A stretch of DNA of 12,533 nt from Candidatus Adlerbacteria bacterium (GCA_903824155.1 CAIJVL010000048.1:1-12533); one strand, 5' to 3'. Positions 1 to 6,590 are shown, numbered from the stretch's first letter. Notes: a model not told the origin generated them from the letters alone. Made by a program: numbers and translations.

Positions 1-1494
1 AAAATCGATACACCTTTGTGCAAGCGTTATATGGCGGGGTACATACAAGGGGTTAAGGTTGGCCCAAGCCCGCAATGGCTTAAGGAAAGGCTTGAGGCGA
101 TAGGACAGCGCTCAATCAACAATGTCGTCGATGCAACTAACTTTGTAATGTTTAACACCGGGCAGCCCTTGCACGCGTTTGATGCAAAAAAACTCGGCAG
201 TCTTAACATCGGCGTTCGCGCCGCTAAAGAGGGCGAGGTACTAATGGCACTCGATAAAAAAGAGTACACGCTTAAAGACTCGATGCTGGTGATTACCGCA
301 AATGATAAAGCGGTAGGCATTGCCGGCGTAAAGGGCGGCATGCCGGCAGCGATTGATGAATCGACCGTAGATATTGTTATTGAGTCTGCAAACTTTGATG
401 GCGTGTCCGTGCGCAAAACAGCGGCGGCACTTAAGTTGCGCACCGACGCAAGCAGCCGCTACGAGCAGGGGCTGTCGCCTGAGTTGTGCGCACGCGGCAT
501 GGAAGGGATGCTCGAGTTTATCCAGCACCAAATCGGCGGCACTATTGAGGGTTTTGTTGATGTATACCCCGAGCCGCAAAAGCCGATGTATGCAAGCGTG
601 ACGGTAGAGAAGGTAAATCAAATTTTGGGCACGCAGCTTACGGGCGCCGATATCGCTAACGTGTTTACACGCCTCGGATTTGGGTATAAAGAAGAGTCGG
701 GCGTGTTTGAGGTGCAAGTGCCGTACGAGCGTTTGGATATATCCATTGCAGAGGACTTGGTCGAAGAGGTCGTGCGCATTGTAGGGTACGAGCAAATTAA
801 AGGCGTGCAGCTGCCGCCGCTTGATACTCATCCAGAGGTTAATAAAGAGTTTTATGCAACCGAAGCAGCGCGCGAAGAGTGGCAGGCTAAAGGTTACAGT
901 GAGGTTTTTACGAGTGTCTTTGCCGACAAGGGCGAGCGTGTAGTTTTAAATAAAGTAGACGGCGTAAAGCCGTATTTGCGCGCGAGTTTGCTGCCCGGTT
1001 TAATTGACGCGCTTGCTAAAAACAAGCCCAGTAAAGAGCTGCTTGGTCTTAAAGAAATAAAACTGTTTGAAATAGGTACTATATGGAAGGATGGCAAAGA
1101 GACAACGATGCTTGGCACCATAAGTGAAAAAGAAAAGCCCGTGGAGATAGAGCTGGTCGGCAACACAGAGCCTGCCACCTATGAGCAACTTCCGCTTTCT
1201 ACCGCCCTGCGCTATCAAACCTTTTCTAAATATCCGTACATCGTGCGTGATATTGCGTTGTGGACTCCCGCGGGCACTAACGCTGATGAGGTTAAAGAAT
1301 TAATACAAAAAGAAGCAGGAGAACTGTGTGTTAAAGTCGACCTGTTTGATACGTTTAGCAAAGAAGGGCGCACTTCGTTCGCGTTCCGGCTGATATTCCA
1401 GTCGTTTGAAAGGACTCTCACCGAAGTGGAAGCAAATGAGATAATGGAAAAGGTTTCGGCAGCGCTCAAAGCCAAAGGATTTGAAATAAGGTAA
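1..1494 (+). CDS. pheT: Phenylalanyl-tRNA synthetase beta subunit, C-terminal part (5' truncated by window)
   Basis: The frame is open from base 1 to TAA at 1492-1494 (497 codons); the start lies upstream of the window. PheT pairs with PheS to charge tRNA-Phe in the cytoplasm. The visible part begins at the B3/B4 editing domain, with the typical RSINNVVDATNF and GQPLHAFD segments near fragment residues 37-60. A B5 domain follows at about residues 199-273 (ending in the characteristic EDLVEEVVRIVGYEQI run), then the catalytic-like core. The ferredoxin-fold anticodon-binding domain is at about 405-497, with YPYIVRDIALW and RTSFAFRLIFQS. Roughly the first 200 residues of a normal PheT, with the tRNA-binding domain if present, are outside the window. 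Only a T-poor hairpin follows on this strand, and the next gene converges on it. Confidence 0.96.
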   Translation, partial: KIDTPLCKRYMAGYIQGVKVGPSPQWLKERLEAIGQRSINNVVDATNFVMFNTGQPLHAFDAKKLGSLNIGVRAAKEGEVLMALDKKEYTLKDSMLVITANDKAVGIAGVKGGMPAAIDESTVDIVIESANFDGVSVRKTAAALKLRTDASSRYEQGLSPELCARGMEGMLEFIQHQIGGTIEGFVDVYPEPQKPMYASVTVEKVNQILGTQLTGADIANVFTRLGFGYKEESGVFEVQVPYERLDISIAEDLVEEVVRIVGYEQIKGVQLPPLDTHPEVNKEFYATEAAREEWQAKGYSEVFTSVFADKGERVVLNKVDGVKPYLRASLLPGLIDALAKNKPSKELLGLKEIKLFEIGTIWKDGKETTMLGTISEKEKPVEIELVGNTEPATYEQLPLSTALRYQTFSKYPYIVRDIALWTPAGTNADEVKELIQKEAGELCVKVDLFDTFSKEGRTSFAFRLIFQSFERTLTEVEANEIMEKVSAALKAKGFEIR

Positions 1495-1496
1495 AT

Positions 1497-1538
1497 AAAA
1501 ATAAAAGAGAAACGCCGAGCTCGTGAGAGCTCGGCGTT
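1497..1538 (-). terminator. Hairpin terminator of the 1543-2154 gene, possibly also stopping pheT
   Basis: A perfect 12-bp inverted repeat (1511-1522 with 1527-1538, loop GTGA). Read on the minus strand it is followed by CTCTTTTATTTTTATTT, a good rho-independent terminator starting 4 nt after the stop codon. On the plus strand the tail is GTTGTTG, so it is a poor intrinsic terminator for pheT. The stem base AACGCCG...CGGCGTT followed by TCTCTTTT is almost the same as in the terminator of the neighbouring paralog at 2240-2273. Confidence 0.8.
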
Positions 1539-1542
1539 GTTG

Positions 1543-2154
1543 TTAGCGGGGCGCAGGTACAAACAGTTCGACGCCGTTGACCTCGTCCCATACGCGGATG
1601 GCGACAGACTCACGTTTTGCGCCGTCGTGATCCGAGCACCACAGCACCGGATCGCTGCCGATGAATGACACGGCGAATTCCGCATATGGAACGACGGTCT
1701 TAACTCGCTTCATAAGAAGGAGCGCACCTTGCGGTACATAGAATTGCTTCCAGTTTCGCCAGTACATGCCAGTCGGGATATCGAAGACGGGGTTGGTGTG
1801 CCAGTCGAAGGGGCCGTATTCGTAGTGACGGTAGAGATTCCAGAAAGTCTTCACGAAAGTGCACAGCGCGACAATCATGGTGAACTGGTCGGGCTTGTGA
1901 TCGAAATGCGTCTGCAGGCTAGCAGTGACACAATAGGCAAACGTCCCGACGATGAGAGAAATGAAGAAGTTGACGGTGGTCGATTGTTCGCCGAAAAGCC
2001 GATACAAGATGCCGACCGGCTGCTCTTTGTGAACCTTGTCCATGTAGGCCCTGATATCTTCGTCTTTCCAGATATCCGCACCGGCGACGTGAAGCAGGGC
2101 GGTAAAGCTGATCTGCTGATCAAGCAGCGCAAGGCGGCTTTGAAGCTGGCTCAT
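1543..2154 (-). CDS. Uncharacterised double-spanning membrane protein, paralog of the 2296-2880 gene
   Basis: 203 aa, family not recognised. The start at 2154 is chosen because CAGAGGAGATACC precedes the ATG; the in-frame upstream extension lies beyond this SD. There is a soluble N-terminus of about 60 residues, two hydrophobic segments (about 62-80 and 90-107), then a soluble C-terminal region of about 95 residues rich in Trp and Tyr. The C-terminus carries DPVLWC at 168-173 and ends in a VWDEVN...LFVPAPR strand-like stretch. The next gene upstream has the same layout, with DPVLVC and VWRSKDEVVLPPN at the matching places, so the two are diverged paralogs. With two helices, both soluble parts should be on the same side of the membrane. 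It is expressed from its own promoter. I do not assign a function; the general two-helix-plus-soluble-domain layout also occurs in SLATT-like effectors, but nothing here proves membership. Confidence 0.85.
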   Translation of the reverse strand: MSQLQSRLALLDQQISFTALLHVAGADIWKDEDIRAYMDKVHKEQPVGILYRLFGEQSTTVNFFISLIVGTFAYCVTASLQTHFDHKPDQFTMIVALCTFVKTFWNLYRHYEYGPFDWHTNPVFDIPTGMYWRNWKQFYVPQGALLLMKRVKTVVPYAEFAVSFIGSDPVLWCSDHDGAKRESVAIRVWDEVNGVELFVPAPR

Positions 2155-2209
2155 GGTATCTCCTCTGGGGTTGCAATGGAGCAGTGGAAGAACTTGAACT
2201 GCCAACTGA

Positions 2210-2237
2210 ACAGTACCATAAAAATTAATGGTGGCAA
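2210..2237 (-). promoter_or_regulatory. Promoter of the 1543-2154 gene
   Basis: On the minus strand, TTGCCA (2232-2237), a 16-nt spacer, then TACTGT (2210-2215) preceded by TGG, an extended -10. Spacing and the TGGTACTGT core are identical to the promoter of the paralogous gene (2928-2955). Predicted from sequence only. Confidence 0.5.
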
Positions 2238-2239
2238 TA

Positions 2240-2273
2240 GAAAAGAGAAACGCCGCGCAGTTGCGCGGCGTTT
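2240..2273 (-). terminator. Terminator of the 2296-2880 gene
   Basis: An 11-bp perfect stem (2248-2258 with 2263-2273, loop AGTT) made of AAACGCCGCGC and its complement. It is followed on the minus strand by TCTCTTTT. The stop codon lies 22 nt upstream. The -35 box of the next gene begins only 10 nt past the hairpin. Confidence 0.85.
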
Positions 2274-2295
2274 GTGCTTGGAACTTCGGCCATGT

Positions 2296-2880
2296 TTAGT
2301 TTGGCGGCAGGACGACTTCGTCCTTCGAGCGCCAGACTTTGACCGGATACTGGTCCTTGTCGACGATGCAGACGAGCACCGGGTCGAGGTTGGTCTTACG
2401 CTGCTCAAGCGCCCGGATGACAAACCACGCTTCGGGGATCTTGGCTTTGATACCCAAGGTCAGTTGGTGCGCGAAGTCGGGGATATGCTCGTCCCTCCCA
2501 AGTGCGCGGCTGCGGTAATAGTTGCCGTCGAGTTGATAGCTGTTCCATCGTGCTGGCTCGCGCATCTTTCCCCATACCAGCAAGTAGAACGCCGGCAGGA
2601 AAACAGATGCAAACAGGATACTGGGAATCGGATTGCCGCCGGAAGATGCTTCGGGAAGTAATGTGACACCGAACACAAGTATCACGACGTTCGCCATGAC
2701 GCACAGCACTCGGGGCAGGCCGGGCAATATTTCATTGAGTTGCCAAAACAAGTTCGGCTTGTACTTGGCCGCTTCCGCATCCATGTATTGCTTCAGAGCT
2801 AGCGGTTGGTCAAACCAATTGTCGGCGCGTGCTAGCAACAGCTGCATGCGGACATACTCTGCTCCAAACGGCATCTTCAT
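2296..2880 (-). CDS. Uncharacterised double-spanning membrane protein, paralog of the 1543-2154 gene
   Basis: 194 aa from the ATG at 2880, which follows AAGGGAGAGAACAG; a longer in-frame reading up to 3033 would cross the preceding gene's terminator and this gene's promoter. The N-terminal soluble part is about 55 residues and includes RADNWFDQPLALKQYMD. Hydrophobic segments lie at about 56-75 and 85-103, joined by a short Gly/Pro/Ser loop. A C-terminal soluble domain of about 90 residues contains DPVLVC at 166-171 and ends VWRSKDEVVLPPN. Matching points with the downstream neighbour are a [GR]AD.W...... YMD stretch before the first helix, DPVL.C, and a terminal VW...V.LP. The family is not recognised. 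The conserved Cys and Asp of DPVLxC are the first residues to examine for a binding or catalytic role. Confidence 0.85.
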   Translation of the reverse strand: MKMPFGAEYVRMQLLLARADNWFDQPLALKQYMDAEAAKYKPNLFWQLNEILPGLPRVLCVMANVVILVFGVTLLPEASSGGNPIPSILFASVFLPAFYLLVWGKMREPARWNSYQLDGNYYRSRALGRDEHIPDFAHQLTLGIKAKIPEAWFVIRALEQRKTNLDPVLVCIVDKDQYPVKVWRSKDEVVLPPN

Positions 2881-2907
2881 CTGTTCTCTCCCTTGGTTGA
2901 AGGTGGT

Positions 2908-2936
2908 TGGTACTGTAGTCTCAATATACAGTACCA
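2908..2936. promoter_or_regulatory. Inverted repeat straddling the transcription start of the 2296-2880 gene
   Basis: TGGTACTGTA (2908-2917) and TACAGTACCA (2927-2936) are perfect 10-bp inverted repeats separated by 9 nt. One arm contains the -10 box of the gene and the other lies just downstream of the expected start point. This is operator-like geometry. The paralogous promoter near 2210-2218 has only one half-site. Confidence 0.45.
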
Positions 2937-2955
2937 CGAAACCAACCGCTGACAA
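2928..2955 (-). promoter_or_regulatory. Promoter of the 2296-2880 gene
   Basis: On the minus strand, TTGTCA (2950-2955), a 16-nt spacer, then TACTGT (2928-2933) preceded by TGG (extended -10). Its architecture is the same as at 2210-2237, and it begins 20 nt after the preceding gene's terminator hairpin. Confidence 0.5.
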
Positions 2956-2967
2956 TGCTCTCCCTGT

Positions 2968-3004
2968 AAAAGAAAAAACCGGGCCACGATTGGTGGTCCG
3001 GTTT
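2968..3004 (-). terminator. Terminator of the 3011-3496 gene
   Basis: Arms 2976-2987 and 2993-3004 form a 12-bp stem with one internal mismatch and a 5-nt loop. On the minus strand the hairpin is followed by TTTCTTTTA, giving a T-run broken by one C. It starts 6 nt after the stop codon. Confidence 0.8.
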
Positions 3005-3010
3005 CTGTGT

Positions 3011-3496
3011 TCAGTACAGAGAATGTGCGGCAAACGTGTCTGTCTGCAAAGTGCAGGGACGATAGAGATTGGTTAGCTGCTTGCCGCGCAAAAAGATCAT
3101 GTGCGGAGTCAATCCGCCGCGTGCGGCTATCCAATGCTGTACTTTCGATGGATACATCGAGTACAGCATCTGTGTCGCTTCGGGATTGGTGATGGCCGCA
3201 GGCGCGCCGTACTTGTTGTTACCCAGATCCCATGCCGCATGAAAGCCGAGGTTGGCCCGCGGCGTCACGCAAATCCGTTCACGCGGTACTTTGCTTAAGA
3301 CGATAGTACAGGCCGATGCGCATAGGCCGTCGATTATGACATTCTCGCCCGAATTGCGGACGACTTCGAATCTGTCGACGTACTCGCCGATGCGTCCGCC
3401 GTAGTCATCAGCGATGTGCACCGTCGCGTAAGCCGGCTCCCATACCGCCCAAGAAAGCGAGATGAACAAAGCAAGTAGTGCCTGACGCAGTTGCAT
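3011..3496 (-). CDS. Exported ClpP/crotonase-fold-like protein (first of two paralogs)
   Basis: 161 aa; the ATG at 3496 follows a strong SD (AGAGGAGGTTGGC). Residues 1-24 form a signal peptide ending PAYA, so the product should act outside the cytoplasm. The mature part resembles the core of ClpP-type serine hydrolases: a Gly-Gly turn in DDYGGRIGEYV (30-40), then GLCASACT (57-64) with Ser61 at the nucleophile position. RICVTPRANLGFHAAW (74-89) follows, with His86 exactly 25 residues after Ser61, the Ser-His spacing of ClpP. A third catalytic acid is not obvious. The short length and the CASAC/GFHAAW signatures match, from memory, an uncharacterised family common in Alphaproteobacteria. Protease or esterase activity is plausible but unproven. 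It has its own promoter and terminator and lies beside a second copy at 3594-4187. Confidence 0.88.
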   Translation of the reverse strand: MQLRQALLALFISLSWAVWEPAYATVHIADDYGGRIGEYVDRFEVVRNSGENVIIDGLCASACTIVLSKVPRERICVTPRANLGFHAAWDLGNNKYGAPAAITNPEATQMLYSMYPSKVQHWIAARGGLTPHMIFLRGKQLTNLYRPCTLQTDTFAAHSLY

Positions 3497-3544
3497 GCCA
3501 ACCTCCTCTGGTGAAAGATGAATTGCCAGTGAACTCCAGCCTCA

Positions 3545-3572
3545 AGCATAACGTGGTTCGAAGATTGCGCAA
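3545..3572 (-). promoter_or_regulatory. Promoter of the 3011-3496 gene
   Basis: On the minus strand, TTGCGC (3567-3572), a 16-nt spacer, then TATGCT (3545-3550). The -35 starts 11 nt beyond the upstream gene's terminator hairpin. Confidence 0.45.
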
Positions 3573-3605
3573 GACAAAAGTAAACCGCCGATGTTACTCG
3601 GCGGT
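3573..3605 (-). terminator. Terminator of the 3594-4187 gene, overlapping its 3' end
   Basis: ACCGCCGA (3584-3591) pairs with TCGGCGGT (3598-3605) around a 6-nt loop, and the minus strand continues TTACTTTTGTC. The stop codon of the gene (3594-3596) lies inside the loop, so the last codons form one arm of the stem. The T-run is weaker than in the other terminators here. Confidence 0.6.
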
Positions 3606-4187
3606 CGCTGTTATTTTTCCTCGAGGGTCAGGATGCGGAAGCGGCGGATGAAGCTCACATACTGGCCAAAATCGCTTGGCGACCGTAAAAGGCATTTTCG
3701 TAAAACTCTTTTTCGGATAGCCGCGCGGTTGCAGCCTCACCCAGCGGTCGATGTCTTTGGATTGCGGCTGCGGTCCCGTGTACTTTGTTCGTTTTTTAAG
3801 GCGGATATAGGCCTGGTGGAATTCAAAGTATGCATTTTCTGCAATGCATACTTGCGGTCGTGCGAAATCGGCCAATATCGCGCAGGCCGATGCACATTCG
3901 CCATTAATGACCAGAAGATTTCTTTCGCTTTTCAATACATCGCTGGCCGCGTCCTTAAAGAGCCACACCTTCCCGCCAAAATTTTTTTCTACAGTACAGG
4001 GATTTCCGCACGGCCCGACTGCGAGCTGGAGATAAAGGTTTTGGTCGCGCAGATCGAGGTAGCTGGGGAGCATGATCGCCCTCATAAGTTCCTCAAAGTC
4101 TTTGTCCGCGATCGTCTGATTGGCGCTTGGCCCTGCGCCAACTACCAATAGACAGCTTACCAAGAGCACCCTAAGTATGGTGTTCAT
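3594..4187 (-). CDS. Exported ClpP/crotonase-fold-like protein (second paralog, longer)
   Basis: 197 aa; the ATG at 4187 follows AAAGGATAGTAAA. The N-terminus is a signal peptide (hydrophobic 4-18, likely cleavage after about residue 22). The core aligns with the neighbour at 3011-3496: NFGGKVWLF (69-77) against its DYGGRIGEY, then INGECASACAIL (94-105) with Ser100, then VCIAENAYFEFHQAY (113-127) with His124, 24 residues from the Ser. Both proteins also share a late Cys in a [YW].PC-like context. This copy has an extra segment of about 40 residues before the core with two cysteines (60 and 64, CGNPC) and a basic, Pro-rich C-terminal tail. A Cys at position 12 sits in an LVSC context but is too close to the N-terminus for a normal lipobox. 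Hydrolase activity is inferred from fold resemblance only. Confidence 0.83.
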   Translation of the reverse strand: MNTILRVLLVSCLLVVGAGPSANQTIADKDFEELMRAIMLPSYLDLRDQNLYLQLAVGPCGNPCTVEKNFGGKVWLFKDAASDVLKSERNLLVINGECASACAILADFARPQVCIAENAYFEFHQAYIRLKKRTKYTGPQPQSKDIDRWVRLQPRGYPKKSFTKMPFTVAKRFWPVCELHPPLPHPDPRGKITATAE

Positions 4188-4223
4188 TTTACTATCCTTT
4201 CAACGGTTGTTACTTCTGATTAC

Positions 4224-4251
4224 ACGCTACCACAAAAGCCTTATTTAGCAA
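4224..4251 (-). promoter_or_regulatory. Promoter of the 3594-4187 gene
   Basis: On the minus strand, TTGCTA (4246-4251), a 16-nt spacer, then TAGCGT (4224-4229) preceded by TGG. Box quality is modest, but the 16-nt spacing and extended TGG match the other minus-strand accessory promoters. Confidence 0.35.
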
Positions 4252-4254
4252 GAC

Positions 4255-4278
4255 ATTCTGACGATTTGTCGTCAGAAT
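4255..4278. promoter_or_regulatory. Perfect palindrome between divergent gyrB and accessory promoters
   Basis: ATTCTGACGA (4255-4264) and TCGTCAGAAT (4269-4278) are a perfect 10-bp inverted repeat with loop TTTG. It lies immediately upstream of the minus-strand -35 (4246-4251) and about 50 bp upstream of the gyrB -10. No T-run follows on either strand, which argues against a terminator and for a regulator-binding site or an insulating cruciform. Confidence 0.5.
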
Positions 4279-4326
4279 AATATAAGAAGATTGGCTGTTT
4301 TTAGGCTTCCAAAATACCTCATTTTT

Positions 4327-4335
4327 TGGTATACT
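4327..4335 (+). promoter_or_regulatory. Extended -10 promoter of gyrB
   Basis: TGG followed by TATACT (4330-4335), an extended -10. No good -35 is present at 17 nt (TTCCAA at best). This predicts a leader of about 57 nt before the ATG at 4399, with no SD in it. Confidence 0.5.
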
Positions 4336-4398
4336 AAATGGGTAAAGTTTGGCTCATTATATGGCCGCTTTCTTATTGTCAAAATCAACCCAAACCCC

Positions 4399-6510
4399 AT
4401 GGCTAAAGCTAAAGAAATTAAGGAACCTAAGGAGAAAAAATCATCATACGGAGCCGACTCCATTACCGTACTTGAAGGGCTCGAGGCGGTACGCCGACGC
4501 CCGGGCATGTACATCGGCACCACGGGCCCTGACGGCCTGCACCACTTGGTATGGGAGATTTTTGACAACTCTCGCGACGAGGCGATGGGCGGCTTTGCCA
4601 ACGATATTGAAGTAGCGCTGCTTCCGGGTAACATCGTGCGCGTAGCCGACAACGGCCGCGGCGTTCCGGTAGACATACACAAAGCGACCAAGGTGTCGGC
4701 GCTTGAGACCATCATGACCACGCTCCACGCGGGCGGTAAGTTTGGCGGCGACGGCTACAAAGTATCCGGCGGCCTCCACGGCGTGGGCGCGTCGGTAGTC
4801 AACGCACTCTCAACCTGGGCGCGCGTCGAGGTGCACCGCGACGGCGCGTCGTATGTACAGGACTATGCAATAGGCAAGAAAAAAGCTGCCGTCAAAAAGG
4901 TTGCTTCTTCTAAATTGCATGGCACCGTTGTTTCGTTTACGCCTGATGCCTCAATATTTACGACTACTACGGAGTTTGACTTCGATAAAATTGTCAGCCA
5001 CCTGCGCGAACAAGCCTACTTGGTTAAAGGTTTGCGCATTACTATCATCGACGCGCGCGAATCCAGCATCAAGTTTACCGACATCGGCAAAGAGCTGTTT
5101 ATTCGCCAGTATCTCACCAATAGCCCGTCGCAAACTTTTTACTTTGAAGGGGGCTTGCGCTCGCTCATCTCTTTCTACAACCGCTACCAAAAGCCGGTGC
5201 ATAAAAACATCTTCTATATCGAAAAGGAGTTTATCCCTTCGGGCGGAACCGAAAAGGACAGCGTTGATGTCGAAATTGCCTTGCAGTATGTCGACGACTT
5301 GGCGAGCCGCGTCTTTCCGTTTGCCAACAATATATACAACAGCGAGGCAGGCACGCATATTACCGGCTTCCGCACGGCGCTCACGCGCAGCCTTAACGCC
5401 TATGCGCGCAAAGCCAACATACTTAAAGAGAGCGAGGAAAACTTTACCGGCGACGACGTACTTGAGGGCTTAACGGCCGTCGTCTCGGTTAAACTTCGCG
5501 AAATCCAATTTGAGGGCCAGACTAAAGCCAAGCTCGGATCGATGGAGGCGCGCCAAGCCGTAGATACCGTTTTTGCCGAAGCATTTAACGAATTTTTAGA
5601 AGAAAATCCTGAAGACGGCCGCGCGATAGTGGGCAAGACCTTGCTCGCTCTTAAAGCGCGCAAAGCCGCCAAGGCCGCTAAAGACTCGGTGCTGCGCAAA
5701 GGCGCGCTTGAGGGCTTTGGACTTCCGGGCAAATTGGCCGACTGCCAAAGCAAAGAGGCAAGCGAGTCGGAACTGTTTATTGTAGAGGGAGACTCGGCAG
5801 GCGGCTCTAGCAAGCAGGGCCGCGACCGCCGCACGCAAGCGATACTCCCGCTGCGCGGCAAGATCCTTAACGTCGAGCGCGCGCGCCTCGACAAAATGCT
5901 CGCCAGCCAAGAAATCAAACATCTTATTTTGGCACTCGGCACCGCTATTGGCGATATCTTCGATATTACCAAGCTGCGCTATCACAAAATCATCATCGCT
6001 ACCGATGCCGACGTTGACGGTGCGCACATCCGCACGCTCCTCCTTACTCTTTTCTTCCGCCATTTTAGGCCGGTCATCGAAGGGGGCTTTGTGTACATTG
6101 CGCAGCCGCCCTTGTACAAAATAAAGCGCGGCAAAGAAGTGCACTACGTCTATTCTGATCAGGAAAAAAATGAGCTGCTCGGCAAAGACGCCGATGCTAT
6201 TGAAGTAGTTGATGAGGCCGAGGATGCTGCAGCTGCCGAAGACGAGGCGGAGGGCAATGAGGTCTCGCCCGAAGTCGCTAAAAAGCGCGAGGCAAAGATT
6301 TCTATCCAGCGCTACAAAGGTCTTGGCGAAATGAATCCGGAGGAATTGTGGGAGACAACCATGGACCCGGCCCGCCGCGTGCTTAAGCAAGTGCAGATAG
6401 ATGACGCCGCCGACGCCGACCGCATCTTTGACATCTTGATGGGCGATGACGTCCCGTCCCGCAAGTCCTTTATCCAGTCAAACGCCAAAACCGCCACCTT
6501 GGATATTTAA
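4399..6510 (+). CDS. gyrB: DNA gyrase subunit B
   Basis: 703 aa. GyrB provides the ATPase and part of the cleavage core of gyrase (A2B2), which adds negative supercoils. The GHKL ATPase starts with VLEGLEAVRRRPGMYIG and continues with DNSRDEA (Mg/ATP Asn near residue 57), DNGRGVPVDIH and GLHGVGASVVNALS. The TOPRIM domain has EGDSAGG (Glu463) and the TDADVDG acidic triad (Asp536, 538, 540). RYKGLGEMNPEELWETTMDP and a terminal LDI follow. The QGRDRRTQAILPLRGKILNVE block favours GyrB over ParE. A low-complexity acidic insert rich in Ala, Glu and Asp sits at about 602-632. The start at 4399 (MAKAKEIKEP) is chosen because a TTG reading from 4291 would begin upstream of the -10. The codons just before the ATG have no SD (CAACCCAAACCCC). 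Confidence 0.96.
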   Translation: MAKAKEIKEPKEKKSSYGADSITVLEGLEAVRRRPGMYIGTTGPDGLHHLVWEIFDNSRDEAMGGFANDIEVALLPGNIVRVADNGRGVPVDIHKATKVSALETIMTTLHAGGKFGGDGYKVSGGLHGVGASVVNALSTWARVEVHRDGASYVQDYAIGKKKAAVKKVASSKLHGTVVSFTPDASIFTTTTEFDFDKIVSHLREQAYLVKGLRITIIDARESSIKFTDIGKELFIRQYLTNSPSQTFYFEGGLRSLISFYNRYQKPVHKNIFYIEKEFIPSGGTEKDSVDVEIALQYVDDLASRVFPFANNIYNSEAGTHITGFRTALTRSLNAYARKANILKESEENFTGDDVLEGLTAVVSVKLREIQFEGQTKAKLGSMEARQAVDTVFAEAFNEFLEENPEDGRAIVGKTLLALKARKAAKAAKDSVLRKGALEGFGLPGKLADCQSKEASESELFIVEGDSAGGSSKQGRDRRTQAILPLRGKILNVERARLDKMLASQEIKHLILALGTAIGDIFDITKLRYHKIIIATDADVDGAHIRTLLLTLFFRHFRPVIEGGFVYIAQPPLYKIKRGKEVHYVYSDQEKNELLGKDADAIEVVDEAEDAAAAEDEAEGNEVSPEVAKKREAKISIQRYKGLGEMNPEELWETTMDPARRVLKQVQIDDAADADRIFDILMGDDVPSRKSFIQSNAKTATLDI

Positions 6511-6523
6511 GGAAACATACAAA

Positions 6524-6557
6524 AGCAAAAAGTCCTCCGTACGGAGGGCTTTTTGCT
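6524..6557. terminator. Bidirectional terminator between gyrB and the CARDB protein gene
   Basis: Arms 6524-6539 and 6542-6557 give a 16-bp stem (one GT pair) with a GC core CCTCCG/CGGAGG and outer A5/T5 tracts. The A and T tracts within the stem make it usable from both strands: gyrB from the left and the convergent minus-strand gene ending at 6583. Confidence 0.88.
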
Positions 6558-6570
6558 AGTCTATTTTATT

Positions 6571-6590
6571 TCTACTAACGAGTTAGTAGA
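6571..6590. repeat. Small inverted repeat over the stop codon of the CARDB protein gene
   Basis: TCTACTAA (6571-6578) and TTAGTAGA (6583-6590) are a perfect 8-bp inverted repeat with a 4-nt loop. The minus-strand stop codon occupies 6583-6585. It is AT-rich and upstream (minus sense) of the strong terminator, so its role is unclear. Confidence 0.5.

Noticed and set aside
1729..2661. Long plus-strand reading of 310 codons
   Set aside because: It runs antisense across both paralogous membrane protein genes and the terminator and promoter between them; no SD and a low-quality protein sequence. The minus-strand genes have SD, promoters, terminators and mutual similarity.
2881..3033. Upstream extension of the 2296-2880 gene
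   Set aside because: It would cross the preceding gene's terminator and this gene's own promoter; the ATG at 2880 has a good SD.
4291..4398. N-terminal extension of gyrB from a TTG at 4291
   Set aside because: It would place the start upstream of the extended -10 at 4327-4335, and the added residues do not resemble GyrB.
5596..6390. 264-codon minus-strand reading inside gyrB
   Set aside because: A shadow of the strongly conserved gyrB frame; no start signals.
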